DNA of 64,000 nucleotides from Pseudofabraea citricarpa (GCA_029641185.1 JAPWGK010000002.1:930001-994000); one strand, 5' to 3'; shown: positions 23,901 to 35,843, counted from the first letter of the stretch. Notes: generated by a model from the letters alone, not told the origin. Translations and numbers: made by a program.

Positions 23901-25177
23901 ATCTCGTTGCTCTGTTGTCTCTCAGGCTTGACATGTTCAACAGGTGGTGGCTTGCTCGATGGCATTGGCTCAACATCCACGATGGTTTCTGTTGCTGATA
24001 TCTTTGGGGAAGGCGGCGGCGAGAATTGCACGCCAGTATCAACATATTGGGCTTTGGGTATTGGTGCTGTCTCATCATCCTCCACAATTCCATCCTCGAG
24101 TCGCTCAAGAACAGCCTGGTTTGCGAGAAGTCTACCACGTACAACACTTCCAGGACGCATGAGGCTTTCAATACTTTGGTTTCTGCGATGAGTCCTCGAC
24201 ATAATACTTTCTCGGCTTTGGTTACGCTGATGTCTAAGAGACATGACGCTCTCGCGACCTTCGGCATCTGTCTGGTCTTCACTCTCGGCATCGAAGTCCA
24301 GCTCATCTGCCAGACTCATTCCACCAACTTTGGGCGCTGCATATCCATTAGGACCGTTCAACATGGAGTAGCGAATGCTGTTTGTCATGCTCATTGTACG
24401 GATGCTGGCAGCATCATTCATACCATGATCTTTTGCATGGTCGGCATCGTTGTCGGCTTGCTCGTGAGCATTTTGCTGGCTTTCTTCGAAAGCAGCGACC
24501 TCCTCCAAGACTATTTTCAGTCTACTTTCCGCAACATGGACTTTTCGTTCGATCTTTCGCTTTTCTTCTTCCCAGCTCTCTTTGTCTCTAGCCCAGAGGT
24601 CATGAACACGATCGGAGTCCTCTTCCTGTGAGCGAATCTTCTTTTGGGCTGTCTCTAGGCGTTTTTTGAGCTCCCCCGTAGTCTCGACTGCTTCATCGCG
24701 TTCTCTGGAAAGCTCGGAAAGAGCTGACGACGTGCCACCTTCTAGAAGGGCAAGCTGCCGCTGCTGCTTTCGATTCTCCTTGGCGGTCGTTACTAGTTCG
24801 GCCGTTAAAAGTTCATGCTCGCCTCGAGTATCGTGTAGTTCACCCTCTAGATCCTCAATTATCTTCGTCTTTTCCTCCTGATCTCTGCGCAGAGCCAGTA
24901 TTTCGGAAACCAGGTTCGCGTGTAGAGTCGGAGTGAACCGTCGTGGATCCAATATGGAGATAGTCTCATCGTTTGTCACATCTCTAGAGCCTCTACGCTT
25001 TGTGTCACCACTAGGTAGAGGGGGAGGTGATGATGAGGGGCCTGGGGACACGGATTTCTGTCGAGAAGACCGCCTTGAGCCCCGCGAAGGAGTGCGATAT
25101 GGTGTATCTGTTGGCGTCGGCAGTGAGGCATGAGCTGCTGCTGCATACTCGTCCTCCGTCTCCCACTCAGTCGCCAT
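20980..25177 (-). CDS. ApsA/Num1/Mcp5-like cortical PH-domain protein
   Basis: Two exons (22069-25177, 20980-22022; intron 46 nt) give 1383 residues from the ATG that opens MATEWETEDEY. After a Ser/Pro-rich start comes a coiled-coil stretch (coding roughly 24480-24930, Glu/Lys/Arg-rich heptads), then ~700 residues of low-complexity Ser/Pro/Arg sequence with repeated SPPP-type motifs and a TNT/INT tract. A PH domain near the C-terminus begins MIGEWMFKYVRRRKSFGVP and continues across the intron as GRKLTIQSVLDVKDD. This PH type is found in Num1, ApsA and Mcp5, which anchor dynein or nuclei at the cell cortex through plasma-membrane phosphoinositides. The Ser/Arg-rich tail has probable phosphorylation clusters. 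The N-terminus is uncertain because the frame stays open upstream without an ATG, so an upstream exon is possible. Confidence 0.8.
22325..22380 (-). repeat. in-frame Thr-Asn low-complexity tract in the ApsA-like gene
   Basis: A degenerate triplet/hexanucleotide repeat encodes alternating Thr-Asn-Thr/Ile/Met just before the PH domain. It stays in frame and looks like expanded coding microsatellite, probably variable between strains. Confidence 0.7.
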
Positions 25178-26406
25178 ATTCAGTCGTCGCTTGTTTACAC
25201 TTGGTAAAAAGGAAGGCAGGTCTTCTCCATCAGATACTGTCAACCACTGTTGAATCAAGCAGAGTTTCGCGTAAGGCCAAATGGGCTCATCAACACAATC
25301 AATTGTCCGTTAGCTACTTCGATGATCCTGGGAGGAAAGGTACTTGGACCCCGGTGAGGACGGGATTTGCAAGTCGAGTTAAATTATGGAAACGTGAAGC
25401 AGGCCTAAACCCTACGCTTTGTCTTATGTCAGAACTTATGAGCGATGTGGGGATTTGGTCCGTGGGGGAAAGAGACGTACAAGTTGGTCCAAGTACAGCT
25501 CGATCGTTACTCGATCTAGGAGATAATGGTCAGATGGCGTTTTCGAAAGGGACAGTATTTGAGAAGGGACGAAATGAGTATGAGCCAAAGAGGAAGACGT
25601 ATTTCGTGGTCTGTAACAATCTGCACGAACCATGCCACTCTCGCGTACCTTTTTCATTCAATCCCCAGCCTATATGCCATAAAATATACTCCAAGGCTGA
25701 TCCGAGTTTCGAGTATTTAAGACCTTCACAAATGAGAACGAATTGGTTTTTGAACCCTTGCTTCAGCCGTGTGAGATGGGCTTTACGTCGGCCGTTCCGT
25801 AAATCAAAGCTACCACGCAGCTGCCGTTATTCGGGTCAAAGAGCAACTTCTTTCGAGACGGCTGAGGCACACTTGGCCAAACCACGTCCGCGCCGCTGGG
25901 AGATCAAGTAGAAATAGTGCAGTGGGCGAGGAATTCGGATCCAACGTGACGTGACGGTCGTGATATCTATCCTACTTTGCAGAACCATCAGCCATAGTCC
26001 CAGCGAGACCCGGTAGGGACCAAGGGATTGGAAGAGCTCGAGGGGGAGAAGCTGTGCTTACCCGTCGACCATTGACTATATCGAAGGCGCGTAGAAGAAA
26101 GCAGACGTCGTCCAAGCAGGCCCGTCAAACGTTACCAGGAGTCCAGGACTCCCTCTACTGTCTGCCGTTACCCGTTGATGTCTGAGGCAATGTTACAAGT
26201 TCGAAAGACTGTCTGGTATCGTTATCCTCGTTGATGCAATCGTCTCGCCGTTACGCAAATTGCAACAACAACAAAACAAAGCGCAACACAGATGAAGGGC
26301 AACAACAACACGGAACTCAAGGGAAATGAAGCAACGGAAGATCGATGAAGTTTACCTCAGCAAGCACACAAACACGGACACCTTTTTTTTTTTTAGAGCA
26401 GGTATT

Positions 26407-26436
26407 AGGCACAGGCACAGGCTCAGGCTCAGGCTC
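26407..26436. repeat. AGGCAC/AGGCTC hexanucleotide array
   Basis: Two AGGCAC units followed by three AGGCTC units in perfect register, just downstream of a T12 tract. Read directly; non-coding microsatellite. Confidence 0.85.
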
Positions 26437-29400
26437 AAAAGCGTGTTGTGCAGCTTGTGCTCACCTTGCTGCTGCTGTACCGTTGACCTACCCTACACCT
26501 ACCTAGGTAGCTGATGCATGGGCCAGAGGTGTAAAGTGTGGAAAGGGGCGCATGGGTTGATTGTCGGCGGGGTTCAGGGCCAGGGTCGGTTGAAAGAAAT
26601 GAGTCGTTGGAACAGGGGGGTCAGGGGGGTTGCACTAGCAGTTTAGCAGCCTCCCTCCCACTCAGTACTATCCCACGCCTACAGTACACTACAATAATAC
26701 AGTACTCCAGCAGCAACACAACAAGTCCACGCCAGACCACCAAGAAGTACAGCCGAACGTGCACGGGACGCGGGACTCTTCAGGGATCACGTACACTAAG
26801 CCGCTTGAGGACTACACGCATCCAAAGTTGTGTGATCTCGGATAAGCAGCTCCAACTCCAGTCCAGGTCCAGCTACAGAACACCAGCATCCAGCATCCAG
26901 CGTCCAGCGTCCACTCTCACCCACTCCAGCCCAGCAGCGAGATCAAGATGCGACTAAGCCACTAGACCTGACAGGTGCCGCAGACTAACCACCGCCTCTG
27001 GGGACGGGAGCACACATTCTCTTCGTGGTGGGCTAAGGGCCGCTTCATCGGTCGCTCTCAACTCTCAACCAAATCTCCAGCCCGTCAACCATCATCCATA
27101 CAACAGATAAGAAGACGACAAACTCAAACGTCGGCGTTGGCATCCCCAGGACGGAGGATGGCTTCAGATTCGGAGGCCACGTCGACCCGCCGCGAAGATT
27201 CCGCGTCGCCCGGTGCCAATCATCGAGTGAACAAATGAGACCCTGGAGAAACATCCCCATGAGGCTGACAGAGCGAGCGTGGCGGCGACGACGGACGACG
27301 GACGACGTGAATTGGCTGCATCATTGGCCGTAGATTTCCCTGAGGGATTCGTCAATTAATTATACCAGCTACCAGAGCCACAAAAAGTAAGACCTCTTGA
27401 TACTGAGGAATTGGTAATTGGGGCAGCAACGGGGCCGACCCGAGTGCTGCCATCTCTTCGTGCTCACGTCAAGAGGAAGTGATGTCGTCGTGGGCGTCGA
27501 CGGAGTACAACGCCATCGTGCATCGCTACCAGAGTTCACTCATCCTTCCTGTTGACTCAAACCAAAATACATGGACCGATGCTACGCCCACAGTGGGCTA
27601 ACAACATTCCAGCGATGCGGTCCTTCATATTTTCCCCGGCGTCAAACTGGCTGGCGTGCAGACAGACTTGGTGGCTCTGCTTAAATCTCCTATTGATTGA
27701 TTGTCGACGCCTCAAGGGGACTTTTCGTGTACAGTAGTAGCAAGTATGATCAAGACCAGCCTCACGCAACTCGAACGAACCTCAACTCCAAGCTCAACCC
27801 TCGATCCTCAACCCTCGATCCTCGGCGTGGCTCTGCCCCTCTGGGTCCGGCCCACCGTATTGCCTCGTGATGTTCGGTTTTGCAGCGACCCGCGAACAAA
27901 GGAATCGTGATCTTCACGAGATTAAGATCACCTCAAACCTGGCTCTTCTACCCTCTAGCACTGCCGAGTCTGCTCGTCTCCTCGCCTTGGGCAACAATAA
28001 AGGGGTCAAAGCACAGTCTTATTATTGCATTGCATGTGCATCTGCATTTGCATTTGCAGCCGCTGCAGCGATCTTCGACTATTGTCTGCATAAATCACAC
28101 AGTCGCATCTTAGCATACCAGTTATGTGCCCATGGCCAATTATATCCAGATTGCGTCGAGTGAAATCCTGGTTGCTCCATTTGTGTCTCATCACAGCCTC
28201 ACGATGGTGGTAATGTACTTATCGCCGATTATCCACGCTGTACGAGTTTGTGGTCGCCTACCGGTACCCCAGGGCATCTCATTAATTGACAATGGCCGAT
28301 AGAGGTGACCGGACGGATGGTTCTGATCCTACCGCGTTATGGGTCCTGTCGACCCAACCCAACAAATGGCTGATGTGTGTTTCATACTCGCTTCCCCGAA
28401 AGATTAAAGATCTCTCCTTAATTCCACTGACAGGCACACATCACATGAGCACGCGTTCCGCTTTTTCGCACATGGCTACCTCAGGTATGGGCTATGGGGG
28501 GTCTAGCCCGGCCGTCAAAGTCTACACGAGCAGCCAGTCCCCAGTTGTTTTTAGGCCTCATGTACGAAAGTACCTGGACGTGACGAGCCGGCTAGGTTGC
28601 CGTTACCGTCAGCGACTGCTCTCTCCTCCCTCTCTCGGCTGCAGATCCGATCTTGATTTGAATGGTTCATGAATGCATGTCGTACGAGTTGTGTACATGT
28701 ACATGTCTATCAGCGATTTATCGGCGGCACGAACAATTGACGGGGCCACAGCTTGCTAGCTAGAGCCTGGACAGTGGACACTGCACAGTGCACAGCTCCT
28801 CCCGATTGTCCACGGACCAGCGGTTCACGAGCCCCTCTCACCCCTCTCAAAGACCAGATGAAAAAAAAATTTAAACATCATCGCAAAGTTAGAACGACAG
28901 CTTGACTCCTTGACCCCCCTTCTAAATATCACGGGTGCAAAAAGCATCTGTCTGAAGCTGCTCGGATATCCGATTGCAGGCTCGGTCATGCCGTACCGTG
29001 TCCCCTCCACGAAAGCAAGGACATGTTCGTCCTATCACAATTGCATTTATCCTGTCCTGTCGTGACGTTACACATTCTCGGGGCTGGAATAAATTCGAGC
29101 AACCAAGTCAGTCTTCTCTGCACCTCACATCACCACAATCACACCGAGTCACACCTCTAGACCCTGGTCCCAACAGCTTTTCGCTTTTTCACCAACTGAG
29201 GGAGGGTGAAATTCCAACACGCAATTTAAAACCCCTCCCCAAAATTCAATCTGGAGATCTCTTACTCTGACCCAGCTTACCTAGGTGCTTCGGAATTCTT
29301 ATTTCCGTGAGCCTGGGGTTTTGTCTTTGCCCATTTTGTCGACATGCATACATGCACGTATCCCGCCATGTGATGAGTGCATATTCTGCTCATGCCGTCC

Positions 29401-30221
29401 ACGTGTTTTTCTTCTTCTTGTGTATCTTTGCAAGCCGCTGTCAAAAAACAAAAACGCTGATGCATGAAGCCTTCTCGAGCCAGGTAGGTGAGGAGCAAAA
29501 TAAAAACATGCAGTGGCACGTACCTAAATAAGTAATCTGCAATGCAAGGCAGGCAGGATTCTTTACCTCTCGAAACCGACAAGTGTTGCGGTTGGCGCAT
29601 GTCTTTTTTTCCAGCTTGTAAAAATATACGAGGTCTCCAGCATTATTCAAGAATCTTGAACAATTCGTTGGAAGGATGCCAAGTTACACTGTTGTTCAAT
29701 CTACCATCGGGTATGAACTTGACCAACCAGTTTCTGTAACACACCAGGGAGATTTGGCTAAGTTTCGAGTAAAGTTTTTACTCTACAGGAATATCCAAGA
29801 AGTGAGTCTAGCTGGTCGAGTGTATTAAGAGTGATACAGGGCAAGAGGTGTTTTTTCCTTCTTCTTCCATATTAAAGCCGTCTATTGATGGTAAACGAGT
29901 GGCTCCAGCAGAGATCAGAGGAGCCTTGATGTGAGTTATATTTCGTCGAGTCTTCAAGGCTACATACGAAAAGTAAATTTTCAACAGCAAGCATGTGTTG
30001 GAGTACTACTCTTTTCGGGGCTTTTAAATATCTGTAATTCACCCTGCTTAAATCTTGGAGTAGTTCTAATTCCTGTTGTCGTTTTAGTATGTTAGCGCCT
30101 CCGAACAATCAAGCACATTCGAGTAATTCAAGTAAACTACCTAAATTATTATTACTAAATAGATTGATTTACAGTATTAAATAGTAGCAGTTAATATATA
30201 TCTCTTGTTGTCACTCTACCC

Positions 30222-30247
30222 TTTTTTTTTTTTTTTTTTTTTTTTTT
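30222..30247. repeat. 26-nt poly-T tract
   Basis: An uninterrupted run of 26 T on the plus strand (poly-A on the minus strand) within an AT-rich stretch (about 30120-30330), starting 150 bp beyond the stop codon of the minus-strand HAD gene. A simple homopolymer is the default reading; the retrocopy alternative is discussed as a finding. Confidence 0.9.
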
Positions 30248-30396
30248 GCATGTATACCTATCACTGAGCTTATATTTTCAGCCGGTTATTATAACAGAGA
30301 TGTGAGAATGTGACTAATGAAATTAAATATTATCTGAAATTTCCATCATTCTCATTCCGATGTTTACCATCAGAGATGACTAGGGCGTTTGCATAC

Positions 30397-31236
30397 TTAT
30401 TCAATTCCAAATCTTCTCGCCACCTCTAGAAAGCCATCCTCTTGCACCGTCACCCACATGTCTACCCACTTCTTTGCATCTGCGTATCTATCTTCATCCT
30501 CGTCCCAATCTTCTTCGTCTTTCCTTTCCACGTAAATGGTCTTAAATCCCATATCCCTTGCCGCCTTGAGATCATTTAGATGGGCAGCAACCATGGCCAC
30601 CTCATTCGGCTGTAACCCTAAAGCTGCAGCCGCACCTCGATACACACTTGGGTGTGGTTTATAGGCCTTAAAGTCAGCCGAAGATTGGATTTTCTGAAAG
30701 CCCAATCTCCCATGCTTATTGAGATCCTTGAGAAGCGATTGATTTCCATTCGACAAGGTAGAAGTAACGAACTTCGTACCGAGTTTCTGCAGGCCCGGCG
30801 AGGAGTCCTTCCACGGATCGAGGAAATGCCATACCTTACTCAGGTCCTCGACCTCGTCTTCGCTGTACAGACCTTCCAGGTCCCAGTCTCTCAGCAAGGC
30901 GTTGAGACTCGTGTGATTGTGCGTGTCGATATCCGACCACTCGTCCTCACGTGGATCGAAGCCATGCGTGAACTTCTTGTACGTGTCTCGCCATTCCTGT
31001 GCAAAGCGTGCCCAGTCTTCGGCTTTCAGCCCGAACAGCTTTGCTCGTACCTCGCTGGGGATCTCTGCGGGCTCGGCCATCTTCGCTGCCGCGCTGTGCA
31101 CGAGAACCTCCAACACGGTGTAGCGCCAGTCTACGACGGTCCCGAACACATCAAAAGTGAGTGCCTTTGGCGGCGTGGCTAAGATGTCATATTTTGGTGC
31201 GAGCCTGTGGGCTATCTCTCTGATGTCGAGAGCCAT
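30397..31236 (-). CDS. type II haloacid dehalogenase-like HAD hydrolase
   Basis: Intronless, 279 residues from the ATG opening MALDIREIAHRL; the frame extends upstream only to a TTG. All four HAD motifs are present in order: motif I FDVFGTVVDW with nucleophile Asp at about 29, motif II TSTLSNGN, motif III lysine in FKAYKPHP, and motif IV AAHLNDLKAARDMGF. The spacing and the DVFGT form of motif I match the 2-haloacid dehalogenase (type II) subfamily with a helical cap after motif I. These enzymes hydrolyse 2-haloalkanoates, but many fungal members have unknown phosphatase or dehalogenase substrates, so activity is inferred only to family level. A Glu/Asp-rich insertion (DEEDWDEDEDRY) precedes the last helix. 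It is divergent from the membrane protein at 31665. Confidence 0.88.
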   Translation of the reverse strand: MALDIREIAHRLAPKYDILATPPKALTFDVFGTVVDWRYTVLEVLVHSAAAKMAEPAEIPSEVRAKLFGLKAEDWARFAQEWRDTYKKFTHGFDPREDEWSDIDTHNHTSLNALLRDWDLEGLYSEDEVEDLSKVWHFLDPWKDSSPGLQKLGTKFVTSTLSNGNQSLLKDLNKHGRLGFQKIQSSADFKAYKPHPSVYRGAAAALGLQPNEVAMVAAHLNDLKAARDMGFKTIYVERKDEEDWDEDEDRYADAKKWVDMWVTVQEDGFLEVARRFGIE

Positions 31237-31664
31237 GCTGGTTGAGCTGGCGGTTAAAAGAGGGGTTGGATTTTGGAGAATAGCGAGCGACCACTCCGAC
31301 TCTCGTCCCAAAAACAATTGTATTTATAGTCAGAGGAAGAGAAGATATTTCGGTCGCTTGTGGACTTGCTCTTCAGCTGGCAGTTAGCACGGCTGAACTT
31401 TTAGCCTATTCGTAGAGCCGTCTCCAAATGGCACCAGATGAGCTCGAGCGTCTCTCGTCCCCCTGAAAATTTCCCCGGAAGCTTGGCCCAACCAAGCTTT
31501 TTAGCGTGCTCCCGCGTCATTACATCAACAGCGTCGGCATATTTTCTCTCTCGTCACTTATTCAGCAGCTGTACATAATCATCAGCTATGGACTGTTTCT
31601 GGACGAGAAACTCTTCTCGGGACCAGCTTACTACTATTCTCAACAGCAGCAGTAGCAGGACTCG
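31237..31664. promoter_or_regulatory. divergent promoter of the HAD and membrane-protein genes
   Basis: A 428-bp region between divergent start codons, so both promoters are placed here by position. No specific element was recognised. Confidence 0.5.
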
Positions 31665-33128
31665 ATGACACCAGGAGATATGAAGGAGATCCAATCTAAG
31701 GAACGTGATGGGTCTGCGTCTGGACCTTTCTCGTTTCTGCATCCTACGACGAGACGCTTTTCTTTGCCGTTGCAAGGGACTCTGACAAAGCAAGAGAGTT
31801 CTCGAGATACCTTGAGAGGGAAAAATCAACAAGAAAAACTCTCACATACAAAAAACGACGTCCACGCCGAGGGAATTCATCGAAAGTGGCGTTCGAGAGA
31901 TAATCGCAAAGGTGAGATTTCATTCTATTACATCACTATAATATTTACACTATATTCTCTTAGGCCGTCATGCTATAGCCATCACTCCTGAAGCTGATAG
32001 CAATTCTCAATACATGACACCGGCATCAACATCAACTCTCGGAGCCACACTGCGTGGAATTGGTCGTATGTTTACTACATACCCGTACTGGGATGTTTCA
32101 TATCTCGTAGCTATAATCTTCACCATAGGGTCGGTGGTATGGTGCATCAATGCATGTTTTGTGTGGCTCCCACTCGTGCGTCCATCGAGTGAGTTTCCCG
32201 GCGAGATTTCCGATGGGGGAGGATGGACTGCATTCATCGGCGCGACGATTTTCGAGTTTGGAAGTATCCTCTTGATGATTGAGGCGGTCAATGAGAATCG
32301 CACGGATTGCTTTGGTTGGGCGGTAGAGGAGGCTCTTGAAGAGAGAGGGATGGTTCGGCTAAGACCAGGCGATTGCACGCATCACCACCAGAACAAAGGC
32401 AATGTCGTTGGTCGTGGGAAATCTTCAGGCGGCAAACCAGAACACGATACCGACATGGCATCGAAGGATCATCCGGATTCGAAGAATGCACGCACGTGGA
32501 CTTGGTTCCCTTCCTGGTACGAAGTGAAGACGCATTATGTCAAAGAGCTTGGGTTCCTCGCGTGTTCGTTCCAGATGTTTGGCGCGACCATTTTCTGGTA
32601 AGCAATTGTTTCTTTGGGCTTGTCTTCTATTCACGGGATTTCAAATAACTAGAAATGCAGGGTTTCTGGCTTCACGGCGTTGCCTAAAATCCAAGAAGCT
32701 CTCACGACTCCCTCGGCCTTGAATGGCGCATACTGGGCACCTCAGGTAGTAGGCGGCACAGGATTCATCATCTCCGGCCTGCTCTTCATGATCGAGACGC
32801 AGCAAAAATGGTATCTACCCGCTTATACCGTATTGGGATGGCATATTGGAGCGTGGAACCTGATCGGTTAGTTGACTTCTCTGCTGCCTGATCCCTCACT
32901 ATGCTAATCGAGGGGAAAGGTGGTATTGGCTTTACGTTGTGCGGAGCACTGGGGTTCGGAGCGAGTTCGAATTCCGGTGTCGAGTATCAGGCTTCGCTTT
33001 CGACTTTCTGGGCTTCGTGGGCTTTCTTAGTCGGAAGTGTTATCCAGTGGTTTGAGGCTTTGGATAAACATCCCGTGGATATCGAGACGGGCGGTGGCCG
33101 GATTGCGGACACACAGTCCGTGGCGTGA
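31665..33128 (+). CDS. conserved-looking multi-pass membrane protein, family not recognised
   Basis: Four exons (31665-31911, 31964-32597, 32661-32866, 32920-33128) join in frame to 431 residues. The first ~115 residues are polar and basic, probably cytosolic. Hydrophobic segments follow: YLVAIIFTIGSVVWCINACF, an aromatic WTAFIGATIFEFGSILLMIEA, a polar His/Lys-rich loop, then LGFLACSFQMFGATIFW, GGTGFIISGLLFMIE, GIGFTLCGALGFG and a final helix ending FLVGSVIQWFEA. That is about six or seven helices, with repeated short acidic motifs (FE.G, IE.., FEAL) at helix ends. I see no transporter, channel or enzyme signature, so no function is assigned. Similar unnamed integral membrane proteins are common in filamentous ascomycetes. 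Splice sites are standard and every junction falls inside a hydrophobic segment. Confidence 0.8.
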
Positions 33129-34977
33129 AATATGCTCGTGCAAGTTCTAACAACGGAAAGGAGTGAGAGAGTAAATCAATAAAGAGGGGACCACAAAAAG
33201 GAAAAACGAAGTTTGGAGCTGGAAAATGAGCAAGAGACCAAGGTGAAAAGAGCTCTCTATATCGCACTACCTGTACAAATATCTCGAAGTACATTTACAT
33301 GTACCTATATAATACTCTTGTTTTAGATCCCTCAATGGAACCTCTCCGTTTTCCCCTTTCGTTACTCTCTTTTATCTCCTTCCTTGCTATCGATACCGCA
33401 TCTATCGTGCATCGCACGTAGCTTTCTCCCCCAAACGACGAGAGATCGGATCCGGAAAGTTTCTGGGTTTCTGGGTTGATAGTCTTGGAGATCTCCGGAA
33501 CCTAAATTTGTTTTCTTGGTCCTTGAGCTCGGCCGAGTCGATCAGGTAACTGCGGCAGGGTAGGCAACTAGTAGGAACTAGATGCGCGATAAGAATGCCA
33601 TGTGGCTTGCCGTACAGATCGAGCGAGATGTATATACACGTGCGGAGAGACTTGGTGATGGGAGGTTTAGTTTGTTTTGGGTATTGTGATAGCTAAGAGC
33701 TAAAGTACAGCACTGTATGAATATCACCGATGTCATACAGTAACCAACCGGTCTCTGCAGGCCAATTGAGTTTGAAAGCTACCTACCTCCCTAGCTACTG
33801 TAGCTAGCTACGTAAAGAGCGAGGGGGGGGCACAGCTTTAAAGTTTTTGTTTGTTTACTTGTTTATTTATCTCGAGGCATCGCAGTTTCATACCGGATTA
33901 ACACACCGAATAACATGAACCTTGTGGTACCAATAATAATACATCCAGTACAGTAAGTACAGTACAGACAAGCAGCATGTCGTATCGAGATGTTGATTTT
34001 GCTTCTTCTGAAAATGCCTCACTTTGCTGAGGGATATCAAATCTGTTAATCACAGAAACCCCCCTCCCCTCCTCATATCTGGTCTGGCTATCTCAGATAT
34101 CAGATGTCTTACTCTCTCTCTCTCTCAACCTCGCCGAGCTCGCCTACCCCTACCAGAAGGAAAAGCAAGAAACAAAACCTTAATACCCAAACTGGTATCT
34201 ACACCCTTCCTCTCGTTCATTAATACCTGCTATCAATCTCTCGTCCCCCCGTCTATATACCCTCCCCTCCCCTCCCCCACAAGCAACCCCTACGTGCCCC
34301 CACTTATACCGTACTGTAGCGACCCCCGACGAAACAGGTCAGCTCATATCACACCACGTCACATGATACGATACACACCCGCACCATGGAATCGGAGTTC
34401 CAGCAGTGACGTGGGGCGAGTTGGAATTGGAGTTGGAGTTGGAAATGGGGATGATATGATAATTAAAGTTCATATCATAGCACGGCCGGGTATCCATAAC
34501 ACGGGAGGGAGGGAGTTTTCTTAACGCGAGAGACGAGCTGGAATCTGGTGAGGTTTGCTTCTTGAACAGCCCATCTAGCATTTCTCTTCTTCTTCTCGAC
34601 TGCTTCGTATAGCCTCGTATCACCTCGTATTCCCGATACCCAAGAGACGAGAAGCAGAATCAAAGAGAGAGAGAGAGAAGAAAAAAGAAGAAAGAAAAGA
34701 ATCCTCTCGCAGCCCCCCCTCCAGAAGAACAAACAAACAAGAAACTACCGGCGATATCTCCGCCCTCCGCCCTCCCACATCCCACATCCCACCTTAACCT
34801 GCTCCTGAGGAGTTCCGCAATTCCTCGCTCGCAGTTCCGCGGTCTCGAAGGCTGCGAAGGTTTCGAGGGTCTGCTTGATTAGGAAGGTCTCAAGGACCTA
34901 CTGTACATCCCTACCTCACCTACAACTCACTGTACAGCCTAGGTACAGTTCCACCATCACATCATATCACATTTGTG

Positions 34978-34999
34978 GAGGAGGAGGAGGAGGAGGAGG
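34978..34999. repeat. (GAG)7 trinucleotide microsatellite
   Basis: Seven perfect GAG copies plus one base, followed by GGT-type degenerate triplets. Non-coding. Confidence 0.9.
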
Positions 35000-35022
35000 T
35001 GATGGTGGAAGTATCCTGTACG

Positions 35023-35049
35023 CACATCACACATCACACATCACACATA
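35023..35049. repeat. CACACAT heptanucleotide array
   Basis: Three to four copies of the 7-nt unit in register, read directly; non-coding. Confidence 0.8.
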
Positions 35050-35071
35050 CTGCATTATTATACTTCGTCGG

Positions 35072-35092
35072 TAGCGCATAGCGCATAGCGCA
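35072..35092. repeat. (TAGCGCA)3 array
   Basis: Three perfect 7-nt copies, 23 bp downstream of another 7-nt array with a different unit. Confidence 0.85.
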
Positions 35093-35817
35093 TCACAGCC
35101 GCGTGTAGAGCTGCAAAAAAGCATAGAGGGGGAGTAGAGTAGAATAGAGTAGAGAGAAAAGGAAGAGAGAGGATGAACCCAGGGCATGGAGGAGACGAAA
35201 AAGGAAATTTACCATAAATCGCCAATGAGCAATTGATTCCATCTACCTACCTTAGCTACTTGAATCACCCATCTATATCCATTTATCCATCCATCCAGTC
35301 ATTCATTCAACAGGTAGACCGACCCTAAGCCGACGACGAGAAGAAAGCATCCGCAACCCGTAGCAGCTACCTCCCTCCCTCCCACCTGCTTGCTCACTCG
35401 CCCACGCGCCCAGAAGAAACGGGAGAAGAACAAGACCATGCAGAACCAGAAACAGAAACAGGTCAGAACCCAGAGCCGGGATATCGAAACAAGGAGAATT
35501 CTGGCTAGCTAGGTTGTCGATACCGCAGCCTAGTAGCCTACCCGGCAGATCCATTATTGCATTTCGTACTGCACTTGACTTTTTCCAGCGCCCTACCGTA
35601 CTGTACCGGCACCCTAGCTGGGACCGGCCGAGGCAACTGAAGTTGCTGGGTGTATATATGGGACCATACCGTACCATACCATACCATGTTGTACCTATGC
35701 CAAAGAGACGAAGGGTGGGAGGGAGGTACTGTAGCGAGCGAGTGGGTAGGTAGCCTTGGATATATCACGAACAAGCAAGCAAGCAACAGTACAGCGCCGT
35801 AACTGAACCCTAATTTA

Positions 35818-35843
35818 CCTTGCCTTGCCTTGCCTTGCCTTGC
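35818..35843. repeat. CCTTG pentanucleotide array
   Basis: About five tandem CCTTG copies followed by degenerate ones (GCTTT, ACCGT), suggesting decay of a longer array. Confidence 0.85.

Larger units (their letters stand above)
25178..30396. other. 5.2-kb gene-poor block upstream of the ApsA-like gene
   Basis: It contains the 5' region of the ApsA-like gene and the 3' region of the HAD gene. A plus-strand open frame (to 25911) overlaps the ApsA 5' end and is discussed as a finding. The rest has simple repeats (T12 at 26383-26394, hexanucleotide array at 26407-26436), TACTGTA-type words (26680, 26698, 27729), CCTAGGTA palindromes (26500, 29278), and an increasingly AT-rich right end with a 26-nt poly-T. 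No protein family was recognised in any frame. Short minus-strand frames at 29808-30108 look protein-like in composition but do not join. Confidence 0.5.

Noticed and set aside
28286..28672. 128-codon plus-strand frame in the gene-poor block
   Set aside because: Composition is not protein-like, no homology and no promoter or splice context.
34024..34524. 166-codon plus-strand frame in the repeat-rich spacer
   Set aside because: Composed of Ser/Pro/Leu from pyrimidine-rich low-complexity DNA; no family resemblance.
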